Source: Oxynema aestuarii AP17 (lineage in GTDB: Bacteria > Cyanobacteriota > Cyanobacteriia > Cyanobacteriales > Laspinemataceae). Taken from it: a stretch of 64,000 bases of DNA. Within the stretch, counting starts at the first letter, position 1. Each line of letters opens with the position of its first letter. Below, one piece after another: positions 52,662 through 62,261 of this stretch. The DNA lies in contig NZ_CP051167.1 of NCBI RefSeq assembly GCF_012295525.1, positions 3,579,501 through 3,643,500 of the forward strand, written 5' to 3'. Position numbers and translations under genes: made by a program. The notes under the pieces were generated by a model. It saw only the letters and a list, made by a program, of their open reading frames with translations, was not told the origin of the DNA and searched no databases.

Positions 52662-55637
52662 TCAATCCACCCCTTCAATCGGGGCAAACCCTTGCCGTTG
52701 GACGTTTTCAGTTATCGTGCGCGGTTCGAGGAATTGCAGCACGTAATCCGGACCGCCCGCTTTCGACCCGACCCCGGACAACTTAAAGCCGCCGAAGGGC
52801 TGACGGGAGACGATCGCCCCGGTAATGCCGCGATTGATATATAAATTGCCGACTTCAAACTCCGCTTTCGCCCGTTCGATGTGAGACGGGGTGCGCGAGT
52901 ACAAGCCCCCGGTGAGGGCATAATTCGTGCCGTTGGCGATCGCCAGGGCTTCGTCAAAATCTCGGGCGCGAATCACCGCCAAGACCGGACCGAAAATCTC
53001 CTCTTGGGCGATCGCCGCCTCCGGTTTGACCTCCCCAAACACGATCGGGCCGACGAAATAGCCCGTCTCCGGCGCCGGAACTTCCACCAAGACCTGCGCT
53101 TCGGCTTTCCCCTTAGCGATGTACTCGCCGATGCGATCGCGCGCCGTAGCGTCGATCGTCGGACCGACCTGGGTACTCGGATCCTCCGCCGGGCCGACAT
53201 TGAGCGATCGCGTCGCCTCGCACAAGCGTGCCACAAAGGTATCGTAAACCGCATCGAGAACGATCGCCCGGGAACAGGCAGAACATTTCTGACCGCTATA
53301 ACCGAACGCCGACTGTACGACCCCCGCCACCGCCTGGTCTAAATCGGCGCTTTCGTCGATGATGACGCCATTTTTGCCCCCCATTTCCGCAATCACGCGC
53401 TTGAGGTGCTTTTGTCCCGGTTGCAAAATCGCCGCATCGGCGTAAATCCGACAGCCGACCTCTTGAGATCCGGTAAAGGCGATCGTATTGACATCGGGAT
53501 GTTTGACCAAATGCGCCCCCACCGTCGAACCCTTACAGGGGACGTACTGGAACACTGCGGGAGGAATCCCCGCTTCTACGAGAATTTCGGCAATTTGCGC
53601 CGCAATCACCGAAGAGACTTCCGCAGGTTTTAATAAGGTGCAGTTCCCCGCCACTAAAGAAGCGACCGTCATCCCCGTGGGAATGGCGAGGGGGAAGTTC
53701 CACGGGGAAATCACCACCGTAATCCCGCGCGGTTGGTAGTGGTAGCGGTCCGTTTCTCCGGCGACGTCGAAGTTGTAACCGCGATCGATCGCCTCCATTT
53801 GTTCGGCATAATAGCGGCAAAAGTCGATTGCCTCGGTGACTTCCGCATCGCACTCGCGCAACGGTTTGCCGACTTCGAGCATCATCCAGGCGCACAGGTG
53901 AAAGCGCCGCCGTTCCATTAGATCTCCGGCTTTGCGTAAAATCGCGGCCCGTTCGGAGGCGGGGGTACGTCGCCAAGCGGGTAAGGCAGCTTTGGCGGCG
54001 GCGATCGCGCGATCGCCCTGTTCGAGGGATAATAGGCCGATCGTGCCGATGACTTCCTCCGGATTGGAGGGATTGACGGAATCGACGCGATCGATCGTGT
54101 TGACGGGTTCGCCGTTGACGATCGGTAAATAGGTGTTGCCGAGGTTTTGGCGCACCTGTTTGAGGGCGTCCCAGGCGTTTTGACGGGCTTGTGCTTCCGC
54201 GAAATCCGTATCCGGTGCGGCGTCCGGGAAGGCTTCGCCGTGAAGGGGTACGCTTGCGTTCTCGTCTCCTTGCGGCGGCGCGATCAATTCTTCGACCGGG
54301 CGATTTTCGAGATTTTGGCGTAAAAAGGAGCTGTTGGCGGTATTTTCGAGCAAGCGGCGGATCAGATAGGCCATTCCCGGCAGTAGTTCGCCGTAAGGGC
54401 AGTAGACGCGCACGCGGTGACCCCGTTGGGCGATCGCCTTGGCGAGTTTGTCCCCCATTCCGTAGAGGACTTGGCACTCGAAACGACGGCGGGGGATTTG
54501 CAAGCTTTCCGCGATCGCGATCGCCAATGCCTGCGATCGCACGTTATGAGAACCGATCGCCGCATACAAATACTCGTGATTTTCCAGCAATAACTGGGTC
54601 ATCCGTTCGTAATTGGCATCCGTCGCCGCCTTGTCGTTATACACGACTTGCGGCCAATGTTTTTGTTGGGCTTTAATGGTTTCCTGGTCCCAGTACGCCC
54701 CTTTGACCAAGCGCACGGTGACTGGGGTTCCCCGTTGTTTGGCCCAGGCGATCAGATCTTTCAAATCGGCGTAACTGTCGCGCAGATACGCTTGTAGGGT
54801 GACGCCGAGGTCGGCGCGATCGCGAAATTCGTCTTCGAGTAAGAGGCGTTTGAGAATCGACAGGGTTAAATCTTTATACTCGTACTGTTCCATGTCGAAG
54901 TGAACCGCCGCCCCCACGTTTTGAGCGTGACGCAACAGGGTGCGGATGCGATCGGCGACTCGTTCCTCACTTCCGCGCTCGTCCACCGGATCGAATTGAG
55001 AATAAAAGGCGGTGAGTTTCACCGAAACCTGCACCCGAGGCAGGGTCTCGCCGTCCGCTTCGTCAATTTCGGCCACTTTCGACCAACTTTGAGCCGCCTC
55101 GGTCAACTGCTCGGTTAAATCGAGGTAATTTTGCAAATAGGCTTTCGCTTCCGCCTCGGTAATTACCGCCTCGCCGAGCAAATCGAGGGTGAACCCCATT
55201 TTTTCCTTTCGCAAGCGTTTGAGGGTCTCGATCGCCTGTTTGACGGTCGCTCCGGCGATATATTTTTGGGCGAGGGTTTCCACGGCGGTCGCCACCGTCG
55301 TCGCCGCTACGGTTCCCGGGACGGAATCGCTACCGCTAAAGCTAATTAATTTTTTGAGGGCGTCGGGAAGTTCGACGTCTTCGGCGGTGAGATATTCTTG
55401 GAGGTGACGGGCAATTTCCGCTTTAGAGCGCAATGCGGGTAAGCAGTCGATGAAGCGAAACAACTGCACCCGCAAACCGGGATTGCTCATCGCCCACGCT
55501 AGTAATTTATCGTCGAGGCGCATTTTGTCTTGCATTTGGGCAAAAAACGAGCGTTTTTCTCGCGTTGCCCCTAAAAGATCTCGGGCAATTTCTTGGGTTT
55601 TCGCTTCGTAGGAATTTTGGGTAAGATCGACAACCAC
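52662..55637 (-). CDS. putA: Bifunctional proline dehydrogenase / glutamate semialdehyde dehydrogenase
   Basis: 991 residues. The N-terminal half is the FAD-dependent proline dehydrogenase barrel (VSVKLTAFYSQFDP, VRLVKGAYWDQETI, CQVLYGMGD, RVYCPYGELLPGM, IRRLLENTANSSF). The C-terminal half is an NAD-dependent aldehyde dehydrogenase: ISPWNFPLAIP, AFTGSQEVG, catalytic Glu in VIAEMGGKNG, catalytic Cys in SGQKCSACSR. Together they oxidise proline to glutamate with channelling of the semialdehyde. There is no N-terminal DNA-binding domain as in E. coli PutA, so it should not autoregulate. Length fits the cyanobacterial form. Confidence 0.93.
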   Translation of the reverse strand: MVVDLTQNSYEAKTQEIARDLLGATREKRSFFAQMQDKMRLDDKLLAWAMSNPGLRVQLFRFIDCLPALRSKAEIARHLQEYLTAEDVELPDALKKLISFSGSDSVPGTVAATTVATAVETLAQKYIAGATVKQAIETLKRLRKEKMGFTLDLLGEAVITEAEAKAYLQNYLDLTEQLTEAAQSWSKVAEIDEADGETLPRVQVSVKLTAFYSQFDPVDERGSEERVADRIRTLLRHAQNVGAAVHFDMEQYEYKDLTLSILKRLLLEDEFRDRADLGVTLQAYLRDSYADLKDLIAWAKQRGTPVTVRLVKGAYWDQETIKAQQKHWPQVVYNDKAATDANYERMTQLLLENHEYLYAAIGSHNVRSQALAIAIAESLQIPRRRFECQVLYGMGDKLAKAIAQRGHRVRVYCPYGELLPGMAYLIRRLLENTANSSFLRQNLENRPVEELIAPPQGDENASVPLHGEAFPDAAPDTDFAEAQARQNAWDALKQVRQNLGNTYLPIVNGEPVNTIDRVDSVNPSNPEEVIGTIGLLSLEQGDRAIAAAKAALPAWRRTPASERAAILRKAGDLMERRRFHLCAWMMLEVGKPLRECDAEVTEAIDFCRYYAEQMEAIDRGYNFDVAGETDRYHYQPRGITVVISPWNFPLAIPTGMTVASLVAGNCTLLKPAEVSSVIAAQIAEILVEAGIPPAVFQYVPCKGSTVGAHLVKHPDVNTIAFTGSQEVGCRIYADAAILQPGQKHLKRVIAEMGGKNGVIIDESADLDQAVAGVVQSAFGYSGQKCSACSRAIVLDAVYDTFVARLCEATRSLNVGPAEDPSTQVGPTIDATARDRIGEYIAKGKAEAQVLVEVPAPETGYFVGPIVFGEVKPEAAIAQEEIFGPVLAVIRARDFDEALAIANGTNYALTGGLYSRTPSHIERAKAEFEVGNLYINRGITGAIVSRQPFGGFKLSGVGSKAGGPDYVLQFLEPRTITENVQRQGFAPIEGVD

Positions 55638-56751
55638 GACTGACTTGGGCCTCCACCTGCTGACATTTTCGGTCTGTAGGATTGCTTTCGGACGCGCGTC
55701 TGTTGAGACTGTTGAGAGAATTGGAGGGGTTTCGATTGTCCAGCAACGACCGAAGGGTTAACGAGACTGTCTCGATCTTCGGGAATCCTTCACTCTCTGG
55801 GAATTTAGTCTTGACGATCGCCCTCTGGCTTCCGACCGAACCGACTCAACATTGTAACTTTTTTAACAATTGTTATTTCGTGCTACAAGGTTAAAGTTTG
55901 ATAACAAAAAGCGATCGTCTCTTTGAAAGTTTAGAGTGGACAGTTCGCCCTTGAGGCCGTCTTGGTGGCGGTCAAAGGGTCTCTAGCAAAGTATTCGGGG
56001 CTTTTTTATTTTATTGATTATCGAAAGATCGCGATCGCGCTTCCAGAAAACCGGGAAGATTCAGTATTTTTGCTCAATTGGTGGGATGAGTTGTAGCGAT
56101 CGCGTGCAATTAATCGGTGATTTTGGAGGGAGTGGGTTCGCCGCTTTCGGGTTTACTTTCGCCTTCAAATTCTACGCGATCGTATCGATCGGTTAAAGGG
56201 ATTTGAAGGTCGAGGGGACAAAAGCTTAATCGCTTAATCTCCTCTCGTTTGATTCGTTCGCTTCTCTTCGATCGTCATTTCATGGCTTCGGGCGGCCTAG
56301 CCCTTCGAGGGCGATCGTGTATATGTTGCTGTTTATACTACTCTGGGGGGTCGTCAAGGTAGGGGCGTTTCGCGAAACGCCCCTACTCGATCGCGGCTCT
56401 GCTGGCGCGAGAATGACGGCTTGGATTGAGGTATATTTACCATCGATGCAACCCGAACGACTTTAAAAGCAAATTAAGTGAGAGCAACCGATCGCCCGAA
56501 CGATACTGCACTGAAGAACGTTAACGAGGTCGGAAAATGTCCCTAAAATAACAGATAGTTTCTCAAAATCCATTGACTGCCATCTCTCTATTGCTCAATT
56601 CTTTAACTATAAAAAGATCGTAAAAAGATCCGTCAAAACATCGACCAGAATAAAATACAAAACCTTCACAAAAGCTTTAGAATTACAGTCAAAAAAATCG
56701 TTCAAACTCATGATATAAGAACAACTTTTTAATGATTCTGGAGTAAATCCA
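55638..56751. other. Long intergenic region
   Basis: 1114 bp between divergently transcribed putA and the transporter gene. Short frames (up to 79 codons) show no protein features. Around 55935-55990 a segment could fold (CCCTTGAGGCC … GGCGGTCAAAGGG) and is followed by a T-rich run (GCTTTTTTATTTT). It is a weak small-RNA candidate. A palindromic repeat lies at 56359. The 500 bp before the transporter start are AT-rich, as expected for a promoter. Confidence 0.45.
56359..56386. repeat. Palindromic repeat GTAGGGGCGTTTCGCG-type
   Basis: Perfect 28-bp palindrome (GTAGGGGCGTTTCG / CGAAACGCCCCTAC). A double copy occurs at 59684-59736. Confidence 0.75.
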
Positions 56752-58221
56752 ATGACTCGTCAACGCTGGACGAACCGCACGACCTTTTTATTAGCCGCTT
56801 TAGGTTCGGCGGTTGGGTTAGGTAATTTGTGGCGTTTTCCTTATTTAGCTGGGAAATACGGTGGGGGAGCTTTTCTCGTTCCTTATCTCATCGCCTTAGT
56901 CTTTGTCGGTATTCCCTTATTAATTGTTGAATTTGCGATCGGTCAAAAAATGCAGCAGGGGGCGATCGGTACGTATACCCGGTTAAATCCTCGCTTTAGT
57001 GGTTTGGGAATCTTAGCCCTCATTTCTGCATTCATCATTACCTCTTACTATGCCGTTGTGATGGCGTGGTCTTTACTTTACTTGTTCGCTTCAGTCCGCG
57101 TCGAATGGTCTGCCAATTCGCAAGACTACTTTTTCAATCGCATTCTCGAACTGAGTGCGAGTGTCAACGACTTAGGAGGGATCGACGGGTCGATTTTCGG
57201 GGCTTTGCTGGTCATTTGGATAGCCATTTACTTTTCCGTTTGGAAAGGGACGAAAAGTGTGGGTCAAGTTGTCTGGTATAGCGTGCCGCTTCCGGTCATT
57301 TTACTGCTGCTGTTGTTCTTGCGTGCGATTACCTTACCCGGGTTTCTCTCGGGTTGGGAAATGTATCTCAACCCCAATTGGACGGCGTTAGTGAATCCGG
57401 AAGTTTGGACGGCTGCCTTTTCACAAATTTTCTACAGTTTGTCCCTGGCATTTGGGGTCATGATTGCTTACGCGAGTTACAAAAATGACTCCGATGATAT
57501 TGTGAAAGATGCTTGGACGACTGCTTTATTAAATAGTGCCACGAGTTTATTTGCGGGTTTGGTCGTTTTTGGGGTGTTGGGTTATATGGCGTCGCAAACC
57601 GATACGCCTTTAGTGGAGTTGGCGGCGTCCGGTCCGGGTTTGGCGTTTGTGGTGTTTCCGAAAGCGTTAAGTTTAATTCCTTTTCCTCACTTGTTTAGTC
57701 TTCTGTTTTTTCTGATGTTTCTTTCGTTGGGAATTGACAGTGCTTTTTCCCTGGTTGAAGCGTTAAATGCCGCAATTGTCGATCGCCACCCCCATATTTC
57801 CGTGGCTAAAGTGGCATTCATCGTCTGTTTGGCGGGCGCGATCGCGGGAATCATTTACACGACGCGAGCGGGACTGTATTTTTTAGATATTGTGGATCAT
57901 TTTGTCACCAGCTATAACCTGTTGTTTGTAGGGATCGGCCAATCGATTCTCGTGGGATGGATTTATGGAGCGGAAAAACTGAGACGATATATTAATGAAG
58001 TGAGCGAATGGAAGATTGGGAAATGGTGGAATTTTGCGGTCAAATACGCGATTCCGACGATTTTAGCGATGTTGTTGGCAACCCAGTTTTCTAAAGATGT
58101 AGCCGTTCCTTACGAAGGTTATCCCGCCTGGTCTTTGGGGATCGGTTGGGCGATCGTCGTCGTTCCTTTATTGTTGTTTGTCTTCTACTTGGGACGCGAT
58201 CGCGTGGCGATTCATTCCTAA
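56752..58221 (+). CDS. Sodium-dependent NSS-family transporter
   Basis: 489 residues, about 12 membrane helices. It starts MTRQRWTNRTTFLLAALGSA and has the NSS helix 1 signature VGLGNLWRFPYLAGKYGGGA with the unwound Gly-Asn region that binds Na+. Helix 6 region is AFSQIFYSLSLAFGVMIAYAS. These LeuT-like symporters import amino acids or related amines with Na+. Substrate not predictable here. RBS TGGAG lies 9 bp before the ATG. Confidence 0.92.
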   Translation: MTRQRWTNRTTFLLAALGSAVGLGNLWRFPYLAGKYGGGAFLVPYLIALVFVGIPLLIVEFAIGQKMQQGAIGTYTRLNPRFSGLGILALISAFIITSYYAVVMAWSLLYLFASVRVEWSANSQDYFFNRILELSASVNDLGGIDGSIFGALLVIWIAIYFSVWKGTKSVGQVVWYSVPLPVILLLLLFLRAITLPGFLSGWEMYLNPNWTALVNPEVWTAAFSQIFYSLSLAFGVMIAYASYKNDSDDIVKDAWTTALLNSATSLFAGLVVFGVLGYMASQTDTPLVELAASGPGLAFVVFPKALSLIPFPHLFSLLFFLMFLSLGIDSAFSLVEALNAAIVDRHPHISVAKVAFIVCLAGAIAGIIYTTRAGLYFLDIVDHFVTSYNLLFVGIGQSILVGWIYGAEKLRRYINEVSEWKIGKWWNFAVKYAIPTILAMLLATQFSKDVAVPYEGYPAWSLGIGWAIVVVPLLLFVFYLGRDRVAIHS

Positions 58222-58394
58222 TTAATAGAAAAGGCTGATTCTTGGAGATCGAGGGACGATCTCGATTGGCAAGTTGGTGAAAAATTGTGAGAGAGGCGGG
58301 CAGTAAACCCGCCCGATCGCCCCCGTCGAGATCGAGAACTCGACCCGAATGGCAAGAAAACAAGCACGAAACAAGCACGAGAAAAGCACGATCG

Positions 58395-59057
58395 CTATTC
58401 GCACAGTTTCGCCATAATTTCTTCGTGACTTAATTCTTGAGCGACTAACGCTTCCGCAGGTTTGACGCGATCGCCCAACCCGATCGCAAAATGATTGCAA
58501 TCGGCTCCGAGAGATTCGCAAGTTGTCTGGACGCAGAACAATTCGCGACCCGTAAGCTGACTGAAAAAGCTGGCTAAAATCCCCGCTTCTAAGAAACAAA
58601 CCGGGCGTTTCCAATTTTCCGGGGCTTTGCTTGCAAACGGAGAATTCGTGATTTTAACCACGAGAAAACCGCGATCGTAATAAGTGGTGTCCAAGTCGAA
58701 CAATCCCCACCCGGAGGTTTTCCACAGTTCGCGAAAACATTGGAGAAATTCGACCATTTCCATCTGGGCGATCGCCTTATCGTAATAGTCTTGAATTTCT
58801 TCGCAAAAGCGAACGTAAAAGTTTTTGCCCCACCATTTGCCGCAGTTAAATAAAACGAGGCGAGCTGCGGAACCCGTTTCCTGTTCCAATCCGGCATAAA
58901 TGGCCTCAATTAAGGTATCGGGAATCGCCAGGAGGCGATCGCCCCGGCGATTTTCCAATAATCCTAATTCGAGATCGCCGCGCACGTAGGTATCGGCGGC
59001 AAAATAATGACCGCCAATTTTTTCATTTTCGAGTAAGTTCGCTATAGAAATCATCAC
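58395..59057 (-). CDS. V4R-domain protein (slr0147-like)
   Basis: 220 residues. The V4R (4-vinyl reductase) domain covers most of the protein, ending with the Cys pair VQTTCESLGADCNHFAIG (about 179-196). In Synechocystis, two V4R proteins (Slr0144, Slr0147) belong to the photosystem II assembly proficiency operon and may bind tetrapyrroles. Here this gene is the last of four leftward genes in the same order V4R, small protein, helical protein, V4R. The later operon members (Fe-S protein, TPR, kinase) are not present. Confidence 0.8.
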   Translation of the reverse strand: MMISIANLLENEKIGGHYFAADTYVRGDLELGLLENRRGDRLLAIPDTLIEAIYAGLEQETGSAARLVLFNCGKWWGKNFYVRFCEEIQDYYDKAIAQMEMVEFLQCFRELWKTSGWGLFDLDTTYYDRGFLVVKITNSPFASKAPENWKRPVCFLEAGILASFFSQLTGRELFCVQTTCESLGADCNHFAIGLGDRVKPAEALVAQELSHEEIMAKLCE

Positions 59058-59139
59058 GTTTATCGTCCGTTAAATCCCTCGATGAGATGGCCGTTTGCCC
59101 GGAAAAGTTATCGATCGCGATCGCCCCGGTCGAAAGCGG

Positions 59140-59616
59140 TTAGGTGCGATCGTCGGCGCCGACCTTCGACAAGTGCTGACAGGCTTTTTTTAAATAAGGC
59201 TCGAACACCGCCAATTGTTTTTGAGATAGGGTAGCGGCGACGCGATCGCGCAGTAAAGCATCGATCTTGCGGTCGATCTCCTGGGTGTCGCGGGCGCCCA
59301 TCAATCCGGTAAGCCACTGCAGCCGAGCGTTTAAATAATCGCTATCGGAAGCGAGCATCGCCGCCGCACAATGTCGCATGGCAGACAGCCAGTATTTTAA
59401 AGACCGTTCTAAGGTTTCCTGAGACTCGTTGGGAAAAGTTTCGACCAGGGTATCGGCGATCGGTTGAAAAATTTCTTCTTCGCGATCGCGTAGCACTTTG
59501 TAAGCTTGTAGGCGCTGGGCGAGGGAGGCGACATGACGGCGAAACCGGAGCAGATCGTCGGATTTTAAGTATTGTTCTTGTGCCTTTTCAATTAAGGCTT
59601 TCATCTCTGGGTGCAT
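59140..59616 (-). CDS. Helical protein of the PAP-type operon (slr0146-like)
   Basis: 158 residues, all-helical. The central part (ERSLKYWLSAMRHCAAAMLA) resembles phycobilisome/globin-like helices and carries one Cys, but I see no clear chromophore-binding motif. By position it corresponds to Slr0146 in the Synechocystis slr0144-type operon. Function unknown. Confidence 0.65.
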   Translation of the reverse strand: MHPEMKALIEKAQEQYLKSDDLLRFRRHVASLAQRLQAYKVLRDREEEIFQPIADTLVETFPNESQETLERSLKYWLSAMRHCAAAMLASDSDYLNARLQWLTGLMGARDTQEIDRKIDALLRDRVAATLSQKQLAVFEPYLKKACQHLSKVGADDRT

Positions 59617-59683
59617 AGTCTGGCAAACAATATGAGTAAAGATCGGCGGCGATCGCGGGTAAAATTTACCGGGGCGATCGTCT

Positions 59684-59736
59684 GTAGGGGCGCTTCGCGA
59701 AGTGCCCCTACAGGGCGTTTCGCGAAACGCCCCTAC
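59684..59736. repeat. Double palindromic repeat GTAGGGGCG-type
   Basis: GTAGGGGCGCTTCGCGAAGT joined to AGGGCGTTTCGCGAAACGCC: two adjoining copies of the palindrome seen at 56359, in the gap directly after the stop of the small slr0145-like gene. Confidence 0.75.
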
Positions 59737-60008
59737 TAAAACAAATCCGAGAGTTCGTCGATGGTCACTTTATTTTCCGACGACCCCCCCGCAATCACCT
59801 CCATCACCGGAGGTTTGGGCAGCGAACCGACTTCCGGGGTTCCTTCCCACGGTAGGGCGCGGAAAAAGTCGCCGACGGTCATCTCTAAGCTACGGGAAGG
59901 GGCAGCTTCATGCCCGTTGGGTCGCACTTCAACCGCTTGACCTTGCCAATTGCACGCGGTGAAAAACGCCTCGACACTCAAGTGTTGCCAAGAATTGACG
60001 GCGTTCAA
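59736..60008 (-). CDS. Small protein with duplicated FFxxxxWxG motif (slr0145-like)
   Basis: 90 residues. Two copies of the same motif are visible: SVEAFFTACNWQGQ (about 11-24) and TVGDFFRALPWEGT (about 44-57). Its ATG overlaps the stop of the V4R gene upstream (4 bp), so it is translated with it. Position matches Slr0145. Function unknown; the motif may be a docking segment. Confidence 0.7.
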   Translation of the reverse strand: MNAVNSWQHLSVEAFFTACNWQGQAVEVRPNGHEAAPSRSLEMTVGDFFRALPWEGTPEVGSLPKPPVMEVIAGGSSENKVTIDELSDLF

Positions 60009-60733
60009 TGGACTCGTTCTCCTATTTCCAAGCGTTTTTGAATGTCGCGGGCGGTGGCGCCTTCATTTTGCCAGAAGGCGGCGGCGTCGATGCGGTCTTG
60101 ACTGCCGAGCAGGAATTTACAGTAGGTTTCGCCCATCGAATAGCACTGCAATTCGATGCAACTGAGCTGTTTGTTGACCAAATTGGAGAAGAATCCGGCA
60201 AATAATCCCGCGTAGATGTAGCAAACGGGTTTGCCGACATCGCCGAGAGTCCGCGCTACGGCAGAATCGAATAAGTTAATGAACATGAAGCCATGCTTGC
60301 GATCGCTCAGATCGACTTCCCAGCGTCCCCAACCTTGGGCGGTAAAGGGCCACCACCAAGTTTCGAGCAGAAACATCAAGTTAGTCTGGCGGATATCGCG
60401 ATCGTATTCTTTTTCAAACCACTGCTGAAAAAATTTGGCGTCTTTGGTTCCCCAGTCGCAACCGATGGTGTACATGATCACCGAGGACGCATTGCCGACT
60501 TCTTCTTCCAACCCTTCGATCAGACCGATGATAAAGTCTTCACTGGTCAGGATATTGCGCGCTTCGTTCCAGTCAACGACGCTGCCAGTTTCGGGTTGAA
60601 ATTCAAAAAAATCTTGAAAGCCGTAGTGATTGTGTTTTTTGGGATGTTTGTGCTTGCCCGAATGGGCGATCGAACCGTTGGCGTGGGGTTTAGTGTTTGC
60701 GGTTTTACTCGTTTTGGCGCTAGAAACGACCAC
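60005..60733 (-). CDS. V4R-domain protein (slr0144-like)
   Basis: 242 residues from GTG 60731-60733, chosen because AGGAGG lies 10 bp upstream; the frame stays open to 61009 but that part is low complexity. A basic His/Lys-rich linker (GKHKHPKKHNHYGF) precedes the V4R domain (about 75-240) with its Cys pair ELQCYSMGETYCKFLLG. First gene of the PAP-type operon, overlapping the next by 4 bp. Probably involved in photosystem II assembly by analogy with Slr0144. Confidence 0.78.
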   Translation of the reverse strand: MVVSSAKTSKTANTKPHANGSIAHSGKHKHPKKHNHYGFQDFFEFQPETGSVVDWNEARNILTSEDFIIGLIEGLEEEVGNASSVIMYTIGCDWGTKDAKFFQQWFEKEYDRDIRQTNLMFLLETWWWPFTAQGWGRWEVDLSDRKHGFMFINLFDSAVARTLGDVGKPVCYIYAGLFAGFFSNLVNKQLSCIELQCYSMGETYCKFLLGSQDRIDAAAFWQNEGATARDIQKRLEIGERVH

Positions 60734-61009
60734 GATCTCAATACCTCCTGATTGGGGTTTGGGCTTGCTGCGAGTGCACGGCGATTCGGTTTCGGTCTGC
60801 GGTCCGGGCGGACAGTGGCGGCATCTGTTGGAGTCCGCTTCGAGAGCTTTTCCGGTGGAACGGGGCGATCGCCCCACAGTTTGCCAACCGCTCGCCACCA
60901 GCTCGCCACCAGCGATCGCCTCAATGGGGACGGTTTCGCAGTGAATATTTATATTGTAGAGAAGAGAACGGACACCTAAAACGATCGATCGCCTGCTCTT
61001 TGATGGCAA

Positions 61010-61338
61010 TAGTTAACTTCGATCGCGGGCGACCTGAGGCTCAATTCTCCGAGGAAAATATAAGAGCAATAAACAATGAATACGATCGGCATAAGTGAGG
61101 GTCTACAATACTGCCCGAGACCATCTCGGGGGTTTGACCCGTTAATGGCGACCCTGGAGATGCACTGAATCTCGGTCGATCTCTTTGGTGGTCAAGGATC
61201 TCGCGAATTAACGTGGGATTGTGCTTCGACTTGTATAAATCTGCCGGACGGATAAATGCGATCGCCGCAAGGCGGATAAAATGCCCGCTTGGCGGCGATC
61301 GCCAATAGCAGATTCGAGCTAAAAAGCGACGAGCCGTT
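61010..61338. other. Intergenic region with a possible structured RNA
   Basis: 329 bp between two leftward genes. At about 61094-61240 the sequence can form a long rod: outer AAGT/ACTT and ACAAT/ATTGT pairs, inner CATCTC/GAGATG, and a perfect CCCGAGA-CCA-TCTCGGG hairpin. I cannot match it to a named RNA; 6S RNA was considered but not supported. The V4R operon promoter should also be here. Confidence 0.35.
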
Positions 61339-61944
61339 TTAGTTATTCGCGATCGGATTTTGCGCCGACGGTCTGCGATCGATCACGCGATCGATCAAGC
61401 CGTATTCGACGGATTCTTGAGCGGACATAAAGAAATCTCGTTCGGTATCTTGTTCGATCTTTTCTAACGGTTGCCCGGTGCGATCGGCCAAAATACTATT
61501 CAAGCGTTTCTTATGATAGAGAATCTCTTTGGCTTGGATTTCAATATCGGCAGCTTGACCTTGCGCGCCACCGAGGGGTTGGTGAATCATGATCCGGGAG
61601 TGAGGTAAGCTCATGCGCTTACCTTTGGCGCCAGCCGCCAACAAGAAGGCGCCCATACTGGCAGCCAGTCCCAAGCAAATTGTACAAACGTCGGGGCCGA
61701 TGTGGTTCATGGTATCGTAAATGCCCATCCCCGCCGTGACCGAGCCCCCGGGGGAATTGATGTAGAGATAGATATCTTTCTCAGCATCGTCGGATTCGAG
61801 AAAGAGCATTTGCGCGACGATCAGGTTGGCGAGATCGGCGTCAACTTGTTGTCCGAGAAAGATGATCCGATCGCGCAGCAGGCGCGAGTAGATGTCGAAG
61901 GCGCGTTCGCCACGACCCGATTGTTCGATGACGGTAGGAATCAT
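61339..61944 (-). CDS. clpP: ATP-dependent Clp protease proteolytic subunit
   Basis: 201 residues. Catalytic Ser in [14 protein letters not shown], His in [14 protein letters not shown], Asp in [11 protein letters not shown] vicinity; [19 protein letters not shown] is the family signature. All three catalytic residues appear present, so this is an active ClpP rather than the cyanobacterial inactive ClpR. It forms a heptameric chamber with Clp ATPases. Confidence 0.95.
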   Translation of the reverse strand: MIPTVIEQSGRGERAFDIYSRLLRDRIIFLGQQVDADLANLIVAQMLFLESDDAEKDIYLYINSPGGSVTAGMGIYDTMNHIGPDVCTICLGLAASMGAFLLAAGAKGKRMSLPHSRIMIHQPLGGAQGQAADIEIQAKEILYHKKRLNSILADRTGQPLEKIEQDTERDFFMSAQESVEYGLIDRVIDRRPSAQNPIANN

Positions 61945-62261
61945 GCGGTCTGTCTGTATCCGTTACTTTTTTCAATTGTACTGAACCCAGTCAGTTCTGT
62001 TGGGAAACCTGTTTTTAAGCCTTCGAGATCCCGTAGGAACGTACAGAAATAGGGAGTTTTGCCCAGGAGTCGAGCTGTCGTCTTCGGCGATGCCTTTGAT
62101 TTGGGGACAGTTCGCTCAACCCAATTCAGCCAAAAGAGCGAAGCGCGATCGCGCCGCGTGCATTCCCCCGAATGGCGACTCGACCGTGAATTGCGATCGT
62201 TTCCCGGTTTCTAAGACGACCGGGAAACGTTAGGATGGTTAAATTGCTACAGACTTAGTGT
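61945..62261. other. Intergenic region between divergent clpP and M16 peptidase
   Basis: 317 bp with no convincing gene. It must carry both promoters. A 77-codon forward frame has no protein features. Confidence 0.45.

Noticed and set aside
53533-54477. 314-codon reverse frame
   Set aside because: Arg/Ser-rich shadow frame inside putA.
61010-61338. 6S RNA
   Set aside because: The rod-like fold invited the idea, but the length of about 145 nt is short and I could not recognise the conserved 6S bubble.
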